A stretch of 64,000 bases of DNA from Pectobacterium brasiliense (GCF_013449685.1 NZ_JACDSF010000001.1:144115-208114), one strand, 5' to 3'. Shown: positions 38,987 to 49,368, numbered from the stretch's first letter. A program made the numbers and translations. Notes: generated from the letters alone by a model not told the origin.

Positions 38987-39964
38987 TTACTGCTTTTCCT
39001 GACCCGTAGCACGGGCGTTCAACTTAGGAATAGCTCGGATATAAATGAGCTCGCTGATCAATTCTACTAACGTTTGGCTGACGATAACGGCCGGAAGTAG
39101 CGGCAGTGCGCCGGGTATTGCCAACGCCAGCGGCAGAATAACCAGCGAATTTCTCGTGCTGGCGCTAAAGGCCACAGCGCGCCCGCCCGCCGAATCCAAC
39201 CGGAACAGTTGGCTAGTGAACCAGCCGAGCTGCGGGGCCAGTAGCGCGAAGAGCACATAAAATGGCACCGCGAGTAATACCGACGCCCAAGTGGTGCGCA
39301 GTTGGGGAATGACCGCCGTAACGACGATAAACAGCACCAGAGCGGTAGCCGGAACGGGAAGATAGCTCAATGCATCCGAAAAGGTTGCTATCGTGCGCCG
39401 CCGCGCCGCTAGCCATTGCAGAAGCGCGGCCAGGGCTAAAGGCACGGCAATCAACCAGATAAACGCATCGATAAAGGGCGCGAAGACGATAAGCCCAGAG
39501 GCGTCCTGACCGAGAAATAACGTCAGGTAGAAGGGCAATGCCAACATTTGCAGTATCAATAAAATAGGCGTGGCGGCCAACAGGCGTGTGGCATCTGCGC
39601 GTCCCAGATGCGCGAATGTCACCACGTAGTCAATACAGGGGGCGAGTAGCACCAATATAATGCCTAGCTTCACCAGCGGTTCGACGGGGAGAAAGGGCAA
39701 CAGCGCCGCGACCAGTAAAGGAATCACGATGAAGTTAGCAGTAAGCAACGCGCCGATGAATCTGACCTGAGTGAGGCTTTTTCCGATTGTGGTCAGCGGC
39801 ACTTGTAGGAACGTGACAAACAGCATCAGCGCCAGCGCCGGATTAATCACGACATCCAGTTGCTCCGTTCCCGGCACCACAAGGGCTGTTGCCACTGCCG
39901 CTATCAGGGCAACAAAATAGATCGCAGCCTGATGGGCTTCCATGAAGGGTTTCAACGCGGACAT
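38987..39964 (-). CDS. BASS/ACR3-like transporter (bile acid:sodium symporter superfamily)
   Basis: A 325-aa protein of about 10 hydrophobic segments. NPALALMLFVTFLQVPL, LVLLAPCIDYVVTFAHLGRAD (Cys and Asp near the unwound helix) and AFSASTRNSLVILPLAL are typical of the arsenic-resistance/bile acid symporter fold. The CIDY and STRNS motifs lean towards the ACR3-like arsenite group, but no ars genes are nearby and the substrate is not predicted. It is 121 bp upstream of add on the same strand. Confidence 0.72.
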   Translation of the reverse strand: MSALKPFMEAHQAAIYFVALIAAVATALVVPGTEQLDVVINPALALMLFVTFLQVPLTTIGKSLTQVRFIGALLTANFIVIPLLVAALLPFLPVEPLVKLGIILVLLAPCIDYVVTFAHLGRADATRLLAATPILLILQMLALPFYLTLFLGQDASGLIVFAPFIDAFIWLIAVPLALAALLQWLAARRRTIATFSDALSYLPVPATALVLFIVVTAVIPQLRTTWASVLLAVPFYVLFALLAPQLGWFTSQLFRLDSAGGRAVAFSASTRNSLVILPLALAIPGALPLLPAVIVSQTLVELISELIYIRAIPKLNARATGQEKQ

Positions 39965-40065
39965 GGTGTCATCTCAATGGAAAGCAGAAAGTGTAGGGCA
40001 GAAAAAACGGCGGCTGCAAATGCGGCCACCGTGTGTTTTAGCACCTAATGTTACGATGTGTTGGC

Positions 40066-41625
40066 TTACTGTACCGGTGGTGTGACGGGTTCTTCCTGTG
40101 CACCGGGCTGAGACTCTTCACCTTCTTCCGTTGGAACGGAGAAATACGGCGCGATGAAATCGGCTAGCGATATTTTGTTGCCGTTGAAATCAATTTGGCC
40201 ATCAGCATAGTGTAGCGAGCTGGTAATCGCGTTGTCTTTTGTGACGCTAAACTGATTCATCTGGCCGATGTCTGCCATCATTTTCGCTTGCTGCTGTGCC
40301 ATTTCTGTCGCCTGCTTTTGCTCTTCATCGTTGGCCGGCTTTGGCCCCGCCTGCACCATTAATTCCGCCAGCATATCCAGCGGTACATTGAGCTTGGCAT
40401 CGAGTTTTTTCACCGACTGACGAATGATTTTTTCTTCATCTGACAGGGTGGCATCGTTTGCTTTATCCGTGCTCTGTAATGGATCGGTTAAATCCAGCGC
40501 CAGCGTGAACGTGCCTTCACCTTTGCTGTTTTTCCAACTGATCGGTGAAATAGCAATGCTTGGGTTGCCTTTCAACAGCTGCGGCAGGTATTGCAGAACC
40601 GACATGGCGACTTCGTGCTGATAAGTATCGGGATCCATTGCGGCTGGATCCTGCAACAGTTTCTGCACTTTTTCCTTATAGGCGGTGAAGAACTGTTTGG
40701 TAGCTGCACCGTCAAGCTGTGAGATAGACATATTCACATTGCCCGATCCCAGGTTGCGGTCGCCGATAACTAACGAGCCCAGCGTCACGGCCAGTTTGCC
40801 TGCCAGATTTTTGTCATCTTCCGTTGCGCTGCTTTGCAAAGAGAAGTCGTTCAAGGTAACCGGCTCTCCGCCTTCTACGGTAAACGTCATCGCTTTAAAG
40901 GACAGGTTACCATCACCTAAATCAAGATCGAATTTGCCTTTTTGATTGGTTCCCTTGATCGAGAAATCGGTGAGATCGACGTTCTCTGTTTGACCCCAGG
41001 CATTTTTTCTTTCCATCTTCACGCTGCTGATGGTGGTATCCAGCTTGCTGCTGCGCAGATCGTGCCCAATATCCACCAAGGCTTCCGCACCGCTGAAGGA
41101 AAATTTCTGTTCTGGCGATTGATGGTCGATAGGGGCTAGCGTAACGAGTGATTGCGTATCACCGCTGTAAGCAACGCGAGTTTCGGCCGTAAAGAACGGC
41201 TTATCTTTCGTCAACTCAAACCAAGCTTTGACGGCAGGGGTGTTGGCCAACTCGGTATGGACAGACGCCATTGCAGGGACGAGGTTGAACGTCTTAAGCT
41301 GTGCCAGCGGGAATGGCCCGTGAGACACGGTTTCGTTGAAGACCAGTTCTTCACCGGGCGCAAGGATCTTCGTGCCTTCTGCTGTGCCTATCGAACCATC
41401 CGCTTGCAGCACATAGGATAGCGTGCTGCTGAATACGCCGCCCTTATAGTCGCGATAGACCACTTTCAGGCCCGCGTTCGGGTAGGCTTGCTTGAGCTTG
41501 GTATTCAGCGTATCGGTAAAGCCATCAATTTGCTGAGCCATCTGCTTGCCGGTGTACCAGGATGCGCCGGTCCAGACAGCACCCAGAGCAACAATAACGC
41601 CCACGGCGACTAACGACTTCTTCAT
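40066..41625 (-). CDS. ydgA: YdgA, DUF945 family protein
   Basis: A 519-aa protein with an N-terminal membrane anchor or signal (SLVAVGVIVALGAVWTGASW) and a long envelope-facing DUF945 domain: LPYVLQADG-like strands, FNETVSHGPFPLAQLKTFNL and IGHDLRSSKLDTTISS. The Pro/Glu/Gln-rich tail is disordered. Function unknown. It follows manA by 88 bp across a terminator, the gene pair seen in E. coli. Confidence 0.92.
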   Translation of the reverse strand: MKKSLVAVGVIVALGAVWTGASWYTGKQMAQQIDGFTDTLNTKLKQAYPNAGLKVVYRDYKGGVFSSTLSYVLQADGSIGTAEGTKILAPGEELVFNETVSHGPFPLAQLKTFNLVPAMASVHTELANTPAVKAWFELTKDKPFFTAETRVAYSGDTQSLVTLAPIDHQSPEQKFSFSGAEALVDIGHDLRSSKLDTTISSVKMERKNAWGQTENVDLTDFSIKGTNQKGKFDLDLGDGNLSFKAMTFTVEGGEPVTLNDFSLQSSATEDDKNLAGKLAVTLGSLVIGDRNLGSGNVNMSISQLDGAATKQFFTAYKEKVQKLLQDPAAMDPDTYQHEVAMSVLQYLPQLLKGNPSIAISPISWKNSKGEGTFTLALDLTDPLQSTDKANDATLSDEEKIIRQSVKKLDAKLNVPLDMLAELMVQAGPKPANDEEQKQATEMAQQQAKMMADIGQMNQFSVTKDNAITSSLHYADGQIDFNGNKISLADFIAPYFSVPTEEGEESQPGAQEEPVTPPVQ

Positions 41626-41643
41626 TTTTATTCATCCTTTAGT

Positions 41644-41667
41644 AAAAAAATGCGCGTTTTCAACGCG
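41644..41667 (-). terminator. manA terminator
   Basis: CGCGTT (41653-41658) / AACGCG (41662-41667) with a 3-base loop, followed on the minus strand by a seven-T run (plus A's 41644-41650). Confidence 0.75.
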
Positions 41668-41713
41668 AAACGCTGGCAACTTACCCGTAGGTAACCGCAG
41701 CGTATGGAACAAG

Positions 41714-42886
41714 TTATCGGTTAAATACGCGAGCGAGACGCCCCTGTCCCTCAACCGTTATCGGTGATTCACTGGCGGAAATGAAGCAGGATTCTCCCGG
41801 ACGTAGCGAGAGCCGCTGCTCATTTTTTTGCAGGACGGCGTGGCCGTCAATACAAAATACAATGGCGGCACTATTCTGACTGAGCGTCTGCGGGCTCTGG
41901 CTCAGTTCGTGCAGAGAAAAAGCGAAATCTTCAACAGGAATAGGGAAACTGAGTTCGTTACCCTGTCGGTGTGGCGTCGTCAGCAACTGGTTTGCTGGTT
42001 TGGCTTCGAACACGACATTATCCAGCAATTCTGGAATATCAATGTATTTCGGTGTTAGCCCGGCACGCAGCACGTTGTCTGAGTTCGCCATGACTTCTAA
42101 TGCCACGCCTTTCAGATAAGCATGCGGTGTTTGCGCAAACAGGAACATGGCTTCGCCGGGTTGGAGCGTAATGACGTTCAGCAACAGCGGAGAGAACAAT
42201 CCGCTGTCGTCGGAATAGTATTGTGTGATCGCGCGGATGGTCGCCCACGGTTCGTCATTTTGACTATTTAGCGCGGCCTTCAAGACGCCGAGCGCCCGCG
42301 ATTTTTGCTCACCTTCCATACTCAGCAGGTTTGTGAACAGCATGGCGAGATTCTTCGCATCGGGCTGTTGTAAAAACGCGGAGATGGACGGATGTGCGCT
42401 GGCAACTGGCTCCAGCAACTGCACAATTTCAGATAATTCTCGGAACCCATTCATGGCCTGAAAGGGCGTTAATGCGTAGACCAATTCCGGTTTGTGATTG
42501 GCATCTTTGTAGTTTCTTTCGGCCGCATCGAGCGGGATGCCCGCGGCATTCTCTTTCGCAAAGCCTTGTTCTGCCGACGATTTACTGGGGTGAACCTGAA
42601 TGGAAAGTGGCTGTTCCGCACACAATACCTTGAACAAAAAGGGCAATTCGCCAAAACGTTGTGCGATCGTTGCGCCAAGATGGGTAGTCGAGTCTTCAGC
42701 AATCACTTCTCGCAGGCTGCGGGTGTTGCCTTTTTCATCAATAATCGCCGAACTGCTTTTAGGATGGGCACCCATCCAAAGTTCCGCCATCGGTAAATTA
42801 TTAGGGTTATCAATGCCATATAGCTCAGTTAAGGCGTGTTTGCTGCCCCAGGCGTAGTGCTGGACGCAATTGAGCATTTTTTGCAT
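41714..42886 (-). CDS. manA: Mannose-6-phosphate isomerase
   Basis: Interconverts mannose-6-phosphate and fructose-6-phosphate, feeding mannose use and GDP-mannose for polysaccharides. The 390-aa zinc enzyme has LNCVQHYAWGSKHALTELYG, PLSIQVHPSKSSAEQGF (Gln/His ligands), YKDANHKPELVYALTPFQAM (Glu ligand) and FAQTPHAYLKGVALEVMANSD. Full length. It is divergent from fumC across 240 bp. Confidence 0.97.
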   Translation of the reverse strand: MQKMLNCVQHYAWGSKHALTELYGIDNPNNLPMAELWMGAHPKSSSAIIDEKGNTRSLREVIAEDSTTHLGATIAQRFGELPFLFKVLCAEQPLSIQVHPSKSSAEQGFAKENAAGIPLDAAERNYKDANHKPELVYALTPFQAMNGFRELSEIVQLLEPVASAHPSISAFLQQPDAKNLAMLFTNLLSMEGEQKSRALGVLKAALNSQNDEPWATIRAITQYYSDDSGLFSPLLLNVITLQPGEAMFLFAQTPHAYLKGVALEVMANSDNVLRAGLTPKYIDIPELLDNVVFEAKPANQLLTTPHRQGNELSFPIPVEDFAFSLHELSQSPQTLSQNSAAIVFCIDGHAVLQKNEQRLSLRPGESCFISASESPITVEGQGRLARVFNR

Positions 42887-43126
42887 ATTGGCTCCCTGCT
42901 ATTACATTAATTGTTAATTTCTGTGATGCTGACTGTTAATTACTTGAGTGATTATGAATACACTGCATCTTCTTCGCTTCATGGTAATGTTTTATGTAGC
43001 GCGATGCCAGACAGTGTTAGTAGACCAATAAGCGTGATAAGGCCAGTGAGTGTGATCCAGAATAGGCCCAGCGATGTGATTCAATGTCTTCTACTAGTTG
43101 AATGGGTGTTTTAAGGAGGAAAGGTA

Positions 43127-44524
43127 ATGAGCACGACGCGTAGTGAAAAAGACTCAATGGGACCGATTGATGTGCCTGCTGAACGGTTATGGGGCGCACA
43201 GACACAGCGATCGCTGGAACACTTCCGTATTTCTGAAGAGAAAATGCCTCGCGCGCTGATTTATGCACTGGCGCAAACCAAGCGCGCGGCAGCCCGCGTC
43301 AACATGGATCTCACGCTTCTGCCTAACGATCGGGGAAATGCGATTATTCAGGCGGCGGACGAAGTGTTGGCTGGCCAGCATGCTGGGGAATTCCCGTTAG
43401 CGATCTGGCAGACGGGGTCTGGCACGCAAAGCAATATGAATATGAACGAGGTGTTGGCTAACCGCGCCAGTGAACTGCTGGGGGGAGAGCGGGGCAACAA
43501 TCGTCTGGTTCATCCGAATGACGATGTCAACAAAAGTCAGAGTTCCAACGACGTCTTCCCGACGGCGATGCATGTCGCCGCTGTTGTCGCGATCAACGAA
43601 CACCTGATTCCTGAATTGAAAGCGTTACACGCCACGCTGGCGTCCAAGGCGGAGCAGTTTAAGGATATCGTCAAGATCGGCCGTACGCATTTACAGGATG
43701 CCACACCGCTGACGCTGGGGCAGGAAATTTCCGGCTGGGCCGCGATGTTGCAGCATAACCTTAAGCATATCGAAAACAGCGTGCCACACATTTGTGAGCT
43801 GGCGCTGGGCGGTACTGCGGTCGGAACAGGGCTAAACACGCATCCCGAATACGCGGTGCGCGTGGCAGCAGAACTGGCGAAACTGACCGGTCAACCGTTT
43901 GTGACCTCGCCGAATAAATTCGAAGCGCTGGCGACCTGTGATGCATTGGTTCACGGGCACGGTGCCTTGAAGGGGCTGGCGGCATCGTTAATGAAGATTG
44001 CCAATGATGTGCGCTGGCTGGCATCCGGCCCGCGCTGTGGTATCGGCGAACTGAGCATTCCTGAAAACGAGCCGGGTAGCTCCATCATGCCAGGCAAGGT
44101 CAACCCGACTCAGTGTGAAGCGCTGACGATGCTGTGCTGCCAGGTGATGGGCAACGATGTCGCCGTGAATATCGGCGGGGCGTCCGGTAATTTTGAGCTG
44201 AACGTCTATCGTCCCATGGTGATTCATAACTTCCTGCAGTCGATTCGCCTGCTGGCTGATGGCATGAAGAGCTTCGATGAGCACTGTGCGGTGGGGATCG
44301 AGCCGAATCGCGATCGCATCAATCAGTTGCTGAACGAATCGCTGATGCTGGTGACGGCGCTGAACACGCACATCGGCTATGACAAAGCGGCAGAAATTGC
44401 CAAAAAAGCGCACAAAGAAGGGCTGACGCTGAAGGCAGCTGCGCTCAAACTGAACTACCTAACCGAAGCACAGTTTGATGAGTGGGTTCGACCGGAAGAG
44501 ATGGTCGGTAGCCTGAAAAAGTAA
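43127..44524 (+). CDS. fumC: Fumarase C (class II)
   Basis: Iron-independent fumarate hydratase used under oxidative or iron-poor conditions. The 465-aa protein has [52 protein letters not shown] and the signature [12 protein letters not shown] with the catalytic Ser loop. AAGGAGGAAAGGT gives a strong ribosome-binding site. E. coli has fumA just upstream of fumC; no fumA is present here. Confidence 0.97.
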   Translation: MSTTRSEKDSMGPIDVPAERLWGAQTQRSLEHFRISEEKMPRALIYALAQTKRAAARVNMDLTLLPNDRGNAIIQAADEVLAGQHAGEFPLAIWQTGSGTQSNMNMNEVLANRASELLGGERGNNRLVHPNDDVNKSQSSNDVFPTAMHVAAVVAINEHLIPELKALHATLASKAEQFKDIVKIGRTHLQDATPLTLGQEISGWAAMLQHNLKHIENSVPHICELALGGTAVGTGLNTHPEYAVRVAAELAKLTGQPFVTSPNKFEALATCDALVHGHGALKGLAASLMKIANDVRWLASGPRCGIGELSIPENEPGSSIMPGKVNPTQCEALTMLCCQVMGNDVAVNIGGASGNFELNVYRPMVIHNFLQSIRLLADGMKSFDEHCAVGIEPNRDRINQLLNESLMLVTALNTHIGYDKAAEIAKKAHKEGLTLKAAALKLNYLTEAQFDEWVRPEEMVGSLKK

Positions 44525-44552
44525 TGGCGCGATAGTCCGCATTTTATTCTGT

Positions 44553-44583
44553 AGCCTGCCGGTGTTTACCCGCAGGCTTTTTC
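44553..44583 (+). terminator. fumC terminator
   Basis: AGCCTGC (44553-44559) / GCAGGCT (44572-44578) plus an inner GG/CC pairing, then TTTTTCTTTTT. Confidence 0.88.
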
Positions 44584-44587
44584 TTTT

Positions 44588-45523
44588 TCATTCCGGCGCA
44601 TCGGTATACAGGTGCAAACGCGGAATGAGCAGGCGAAGTTCGGCCGCTTTCGGTTTGTGTTTATGCTTGATGTTATTGGCGTCATAAGGATTGAGTTCGC
44701 CGATAATGGGAATATCGCTGCCGGATTCCTGCTGACAAAGCACAAGCAGGGGAGACGGGCTGGGATGCTGAACCTGTTTTTGCTGTTCGGGATACCACAC
44801 ACGGGCGATAGGCTGGACTTTGACCGGGCGTTTAATTTTCAAAATGGCGTCTTCCGGCAGCGACAAGACCGCGTCAATTTCCTGCTCGATATGTTCAATC
44901 CACTGCACTTTGGTATACGGCGTCGTATGCTTTGCCGCATTCAGGCTCTTGGTGAGTTTCTCCAGCAGTTCCACACGCGTCATATTTTTGATGACATGCT
45001 TATTCGCCCAGCCAAAACGGACTGACGCCGGATTCGTTATGAGCGTCAGCGAACGATAAGCGCTAAGCGTGATCAATCCTTTCAAATGCGTGTGGACGAA
45101 CTCAAAGCGCTGTTCCGGCTCTAGCTCCGACTCGACGGTAATAATCTGTTCCAGCTCTTTTTTCAGTGCGTTAATTTCCGCAATGAGCCACTGTGCCTGC
45201 TGATATTGCACGGCGTTGACGGAAAAGCAGAGTGCGCCCGGCAAGCGGATAGCGCTTTTGCTGCTGAGCGTTTCCGGGTAGTGGTGAATGAACAGTCGCT
45301 GAAAATGCACTAGCCCTTTATCACGCGCCTCTTGTCCAACGTACTGCGTGACGGCGATATGCTCGATAGGATCGTGCTCCGTTCCTTTTTCCACATGGGG
45401 AAGGGAGTAGACGCGCCCAGCCAGAAGCCGATACTCGGCAAACTGTTGCTGCATCAGCGCAAGTTTCTTCTCTAACGTCTGGAAGCAGTGGTTCATGCGA
45501 TCGATTAGCGTATAGCGGTTCAT
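44588..45523 (-). CDS. tus: Replication termination protein Tus
   Basis: Binds Ter sites and stops replication forks from one direction by blocking DnaB helicase. The 311-aa protein matches Tus: MNRYTLIDRMNHCFQTLE at the start, GLITLSAYRSLTL, RFGWANKHVIKNMTR and KIKRPVKVQPIARVWY (the DNA-contacting strand region). The ATG at 45523 is set by the E. coli start and lies 10 bp from a Ter site; a longer in-frame start at 45670 would put Ter inside the gene. It is convergent with fumC. Confidence 0.95.
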   Translation of the reverse strand: MNRYTLIDRMNHCFQTLEKKLALMQQQFAEYRLLAGRVYSLPHVEKGTEHDPIEHIAVTQYVGQEARDKGLVHFQRLFIHHYPETLSSKSAIRLPGALCFSVNAVQYQQAQWLIAEINALKKELEQIITVESELEPEQRFEFVHTHLKGLITLSAYRSLTLITNPASVRFGWANKHVIKNMTRVELLEKLTKSLNAAKHTTPYTKVQWIEHIEQEIDAVLSLPEDAILKIKRPVKVQPIARVWYPEQQKQVQHPSPSPLLVLCQQESGSDIPIIGELNPYDANNIKHKHKPKAAELRLLIPRLHLYTDAPE

Positions 45524-45533
45524 AGTAAAACTC

Positions 45534-45556
45534 ACTTTAGTTACAACATACTTATC
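45534..45556 (-). other. Ter site (Tus binding site) in the tus leader
   Basis: The minus strand reads GATAAGTATGTTGTAACTAAAGT (shown here as GATAAGTATGTTG then TAACTAAAGT), matching the Ter consensus core AGNATGTTGTAACTAAA. It overlaps the tus ribosome-binding region, so Tus should repress its own gene, as TerB does in E. coli. By analogy with TerB the fork-blocking face points to higher coordinates. Confidence 0.93.
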
Positions 45557-45689
45557 TTTATACTGATAAATGGACACTTCAGCAATCGTGATCGGTATTA
45601 TTTCAGGCAGGGTTGACGGGGCGTAGAGGGAGAATGTAGAAACAGCGCGGAGTTTACCTGATTCAGGCAAACTCCGGTAAGAAAGGCGT

Positions 45690-46958
45690 TTAAAGGCGAT
45701 GCTTGAGTATCAGGCTAACGACCAGCGCGAGAAGTAACAGGGCGCTCAGGAACGCGGTGATCCCCATCCAACCGAATGAATGCCAGAAGAATCCCCCCAG
45801 CGTACCGGCCAGACTGGAGCCCAGATAGTAAGAAAAGAGATACATGGATGACGCCTGACCTTTCGCGCGCCGTGCCCGTTGGCCAATCCAACTGCTGGCT
45901 ACCGAGTGGGCGGCGAAGAAACCGGCGGTAAAGAGCATCATCCCGCCAAAAATCGCGAAGAGCGGGCTCAGTGCCGTCATTCCCAATCCCGCTAGCATCA
46001 AGAGGATTGCAACGCTTAGCACCGGGCCGCGTCCGTAGCGGGCCGTTAATGCTCCGGCTTTTGGTGAGCTGTAACTTCCGGTGAGATAAACCACGGAGAG
46101 TAAGCCAACCACCGCCTGACTGAGTAAATAAGGCGGAGCCAACAACCGATACCCAATGTAGTTGAACAGGGTAACGAACGCGCCCATCAGCAAAAATCCC
46201 TCAAGGAACAGCAGCGGCAAGCCCGCATCGCGCCAGTGCAGTTTGCTATTCAGCAGCAGCGTTTTTGGACGCAGCGAACCGGGTCGGAAATGGCGTGAGT
46301 CGGGCAGAATACGCCAGAATGTTATCGCAGCAATGAGCGCCAGTACGCCGATCGTACCGATGGCGACTCGCCACGGGAAATAGTCCGTCAAGACGCCGCT
46401 CACCAGACGTCCGCTCATGCCGCCAATGGAGTTACCGCTGATATATAACCCCATAGAAAATGCCAGCACGCTGGGGTGAATTTCTTCACTCAGGTAGCTC
46501 ATGGCGACGGCCGCGACACCGCTTAGCGACAGACCCATCATGGCTCGCATGACCAATACGCCGTTCCAACTGGTCATAAAAGCGCAAATCACAGTACAGA
46601 GCGCAGCCAGCATCAAGGACACGACCATCACATTCTTACGACCGATGGTGTCAGAGAGTGGTCCGGTAAACAGCAACCCAAACGCCAGCATCACCGTTGA
46701 GACGGAAAGCGACAGACTGCTGGTCGCCGGAGAAATACCGAAATCCTGAGAGAGCACCGGCAGCAGCGGCTGAACGCAATACAGCAGCGCAAACGTTGCT
46801 AACCCGGCAGAAAACAGCGCCAGCGTGACGCGCATAAATTGTGGCGTGTCACGCGTGATATAGGGCGTTTTACCAGAAAATTTCGGGGCAATATCATCCG
46901 CATCGTCGACCGTAGAAAGAGGCCAGTCGTTCGGTGCAGAAGATGGCAGGTTACTCAC
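45690..46958 (-). CDS. ynfM: MFS transporter YnfM
   Basis: A 12-helix major facilitator, 422 aa. The DHA1-type motif GPLSDTIGRKNVMV lies in the loop after helix 2, and a soluble N-terminus of about 40 residues precedes the first helix. AVAMSYLSEEIHPSVLAFSM and GNSIGGMSGRLVSG match YnfM. A drug or arabinose-type efflux role has been suggested for relatives; the substrate is unknown. It is divergent from the LysR gene ynfL, its probable regulator. Confidence 0.9.
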   Translation of the reverse strand: MSNLPSSAPNDWPLSTVDDADDIAPKFSGKTPYITRDTPQFMRVTLALFSAGLATFALLYCVQPLLPVLSQDFGISPATSSLSLSVSTVMLAFGLLFTGPLSDTIGRKNVMVVSLMLAALCTVICAFMTSWNGVLVMRAMMGLSLSGVAAVAMSYLSEEIHPSVLAFSMGLYISGNSIGGMSGRLVSGVLTDYFPWRVAIGTIGVLALIAAITFWRILPDSRHFRPGSLRPKTLLLNSKLHWRDAGLPLLFLEGFLLMGAFVTLFNYIGYRLLAPPYLLSQAVVGLLSVVYLTGSYSSPKAGALTARYGRGPVLSVAILLMLAGLGMTALSPLFAIFGGMMLFTAGFFAAHSVASSWIGQRARRAKGQASSMYLFSYYLGSSLAGTLGGFFWHSFGWMGITAFLSALLLLALVVSLILKHRL

Positions 46959-47072
46959 AATAATTCCTTACCGGAAAGGGTAAATCAGGCGTAAAACAAC
47001 AATGAGAGGATCATAGAAGAGTGATATTATTTTGTATAATATATTAATAATCATGATTGATATGTTTAAAGT

Positions 47073-47969
47073 ATGAATATCGAACTACGTCACCTTCGCT
47101 ATTTTATCGCGGTCGCGGAAGAGCTACATTTTGGCCGAGCCGCAGAACGATTACGCATTTCACAGCCGCCACTAAGCCAACAGATTCAGATTCTGGAGGA
47201 GCAGGTGGGGGCGAAATTATTGGCGCGCAACAACCGGAATGTCCAGCTCACGCCAGCAGGCGAGATGTTCCTGAAAGAGGCCTGGTCGATTATCAGTCAG
47301 GTTGATCAGGCAGCGGAACGGGCGTCCCGCATTCAACGTGGCGAAATTGGGGAATTAACCATCGGCTTTACCTCGTCCGCTCCGTTTATCAAAAAGATCT
47401 CCAGCAGCCTGCTGCGTTTTCGCCAAACATACCCGGAAGTGCATATTCAGATGATGGAGCTTAACACCAAGCAGCAAATTGAACCGCTGCTGAACGGTAA
47501 GCTTGATATCGGTATTATGCGCAATAATCCGTTGCCGGACGCGCTGGATCATCAGTTGCTGCTGCGTGAACCGTTGATCGCTGTCGTGCAGGAGTCCCAT
47601 CCGTTAGCGCAGCAGGACGCGGGGCGAGCAATCAACATCACACAGTTGGCAAATGAGCCGTTCGTTTTCTTCTCGCGCGCGGTTGGAACGGCGCTGTATG
47701 ACGATACGCTGACGCTGCTGAAACGCTATGGCATCAGCCCCTACATTACGCAGGAAGTGGGCGAGGCGATGACCATCGTCGGATTGGTATCCGCGGGATT
47801 GGGCGTGTCCATCTTGCCAGCGTCGTTTTTGCGTATTCGGGTCGATGGCGTGAAATATTTGCTGCTGGAAGAAGAGGACGCCACAACGGAAGTCTGGCTG
47901 GTGACGGCACGACATCAGCCGCAAAGTGCTGCTGCGAAAGTGCTGATGTCGCTGATGCTGGGCGGATAA
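47073..47969 (+). CDS. ynfL: LysR-type regulator YnfL
   Basis: A 298-aa LysR protein: winged helix MNIELRHLRYFIAVAEELHF, then GRAAERLRISQPPLSQQIQ and LLARNNRNVQLTPAGEMFL. The effector domain spans about 90-295. It is divergent from ynfM across 114 bp, the classic arrangement of a LysR regulator and its target. Inducer unknown. Confidence 0.9.
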   Translation: MNIELRHLRYFIAVAEELHFGRAAERLRISQPPLSQQIQILEEQVGAKLLARNNRNVQLTPAGEMFLKEAWSIISQVDQAAERASRIQRGEIGELTIGFTSSAPFIKKISSSLLRFRQTYPEVHIQMMELNTKQQIEPLLNGKLDIGIMRNNPLPDALDHQLLLREPLIAVVQESHPLAQQDAGRAINITQLANEPFVFFSRAVGTALYDDTLTLLKRYGISPYITQEVGEAMTIVGLVSAGLGVSILPASFLRIRVDGVKYLLLEEEDATTEVWLVTARHQPQSAAAKVLMSLMLGG

Positions 47970-48150
47970 TCGTTAAAATATGCGTGCTAAATCACATAAC
48001 GAATCAAATATTTGACGAGTTTAGTGAAAAGCCCCACCATACCCGCAGTTTTTTTATTTTGCAGCGTGAAAAATAGTCATGCCGCAATAATAAAGATAAA
48101 TTTTTCAACAGCAGTGCCTACAATAATGCGAATCAGTAGGAGCTAGGTTT

Positions 48151-49368
48151 GTGATAGCCGACGGTCAACCAGGACACATCGATCAAATCAAACAAATGAA
48201 TGCCGGTGCAGTGTATCGGTTGATCGATAAGTACGGCCCGATATCACGTATCGAACTGTCCAAACGTGCTCAGCTCGCGCCCGCCAGTATTACCAAAATC
48301 GTCCGCGAACTGCTGGAAGCCCATCTGGTACAGGAAACCGAATACCAGGATGTGGGCAGCAGAGGGCGTCCCGCAATCGGCCTGATTCTGGATACCGAAG
48401 CCTGGCACTATCTTTCCGCACGTATCAGCCGCAATACCCTGTTATTGGCACTGCGCGATCTCAGCAGCAAGCTGGTTGTGGAAGAGGAAATCCCGCTTCC
48501 CGCTACGTCATCGCAGCCGCTGCTTGAGCGTATTCTGAATGAGATTGACCAATTTTTTATTCGTCATCAGAAGAGGTTGGAGCGACTAACCGCAATCGCC
48601 ATTACCGCGCCGGGTATGATTGATGCCAGCAAGGGCATCATTCACCGGATGCCGTTTTATGACGTTGAGGAAATGGCGATTGGCCCAGCTCTGGAACAGC
48701 GCACGGGGTTGCCCGTGTATTTGCAGCACTATATCTGCGCTTGGACGATGGCTGAAGCGCTATACGGCGCATCGCGCGATTGCCAAAATGTGATTCAGGT
48801 GGTGATCGACCATAACGTCGGCGCGGGCGTGATTACTGGTGGCCGTATTCTGCACGCCGGGAGTCGAAATCTGGTCGAAATAGGGCACACGCAGGTCGAT
48901 CCGTATGGCAAGCGTTGCTATTGCGGCAATCACGGCTGTCTGGAAACCGTCGCCAGCACGGAAAATATGCTGGAACTGGCGCAACAGCGCATGAATACCT
49001 CCATGAGTTCACTTCTGCACGGTTCGCCGCTTAGCGTTGAGAACCTGTGTGACGCCGCGCTCAAAGGCGATCAGTTAGCCAAAGATATCATTAACGATGT
49101 CGGCCATAACGTAGGCCGCATTGTCGCCATCATGGTGAATCTCTTTAATCCCGATAAAATTCTGGTGGGCTCCCCCCTGAATAAAGCAGCCAGCATTTTG
49201 CACCCCGCCATTTTAGGCTGCATTCAACAGCAGTCATTCCCGCCGTATAGCCACAACATTCAGGTGGAAGCGACCCAGTTCTACAATCAGGGGACGATGC
49301 CCGGAGCGGCACTGGTAAAAGACGCGCTCTATAACGGATCGCTACTGGTTAAACTGCTACAGGGATAA
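48151..49368 (+). CDS. mlc: Mlc, global glucose-responsive repressor (ROK family)
   Basis: Represses PTS and sugar-uptake genes until sequestered by dephosphorylated EIICB-Glc. The 405-aa protein has an N-terminal HTH, GPISRIELSKRAQLAPASIT, and a ROK sugar-kinase-like domain with the zinc motif CYCGNHGCLE. HIDQIKQMNAGAVYRLIDKYG supports Mlc over NagC. Start is GTG, as in E. coli mlc, with AGGAGCTAGG upstream. It is followed by bioD2, the E. coli order. Confidence 0.95.
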   Translation: MIADGQPGHIDQIKQMNAGAVYRLIDKYGPISRIELSKRAQLAPASITKIVRELLEAHLVQETEYQDVGSRGRPAIGLILDTEAWHYLSARISRNTLLLALRDLSSKLVVEEEIPLPATSSQPLLERILNEIDQFFIRHQKRLERLTAIAITAPGMIDASKGIIHRMPFYDVEEMAIGPALEQRTGLPVYLQHYICAWTMAEALYGASRDCQNVIQVVIDHNVGAGVITGGRILHAGSRNLVEIGHTQVDPYGKRCYCGNHGCLETVASTENMLELAQQRMNTSMSSLLHGSPLSVENLCDAALKGDQLAKDIINDVGHNVGRIVAIMVNLFNPDKILVGSPLNKAASILHPAILGCIQQQSFPPYSHNIQVEATQFYNQGTMPGAALVKDALYNGSLLVKLLQG

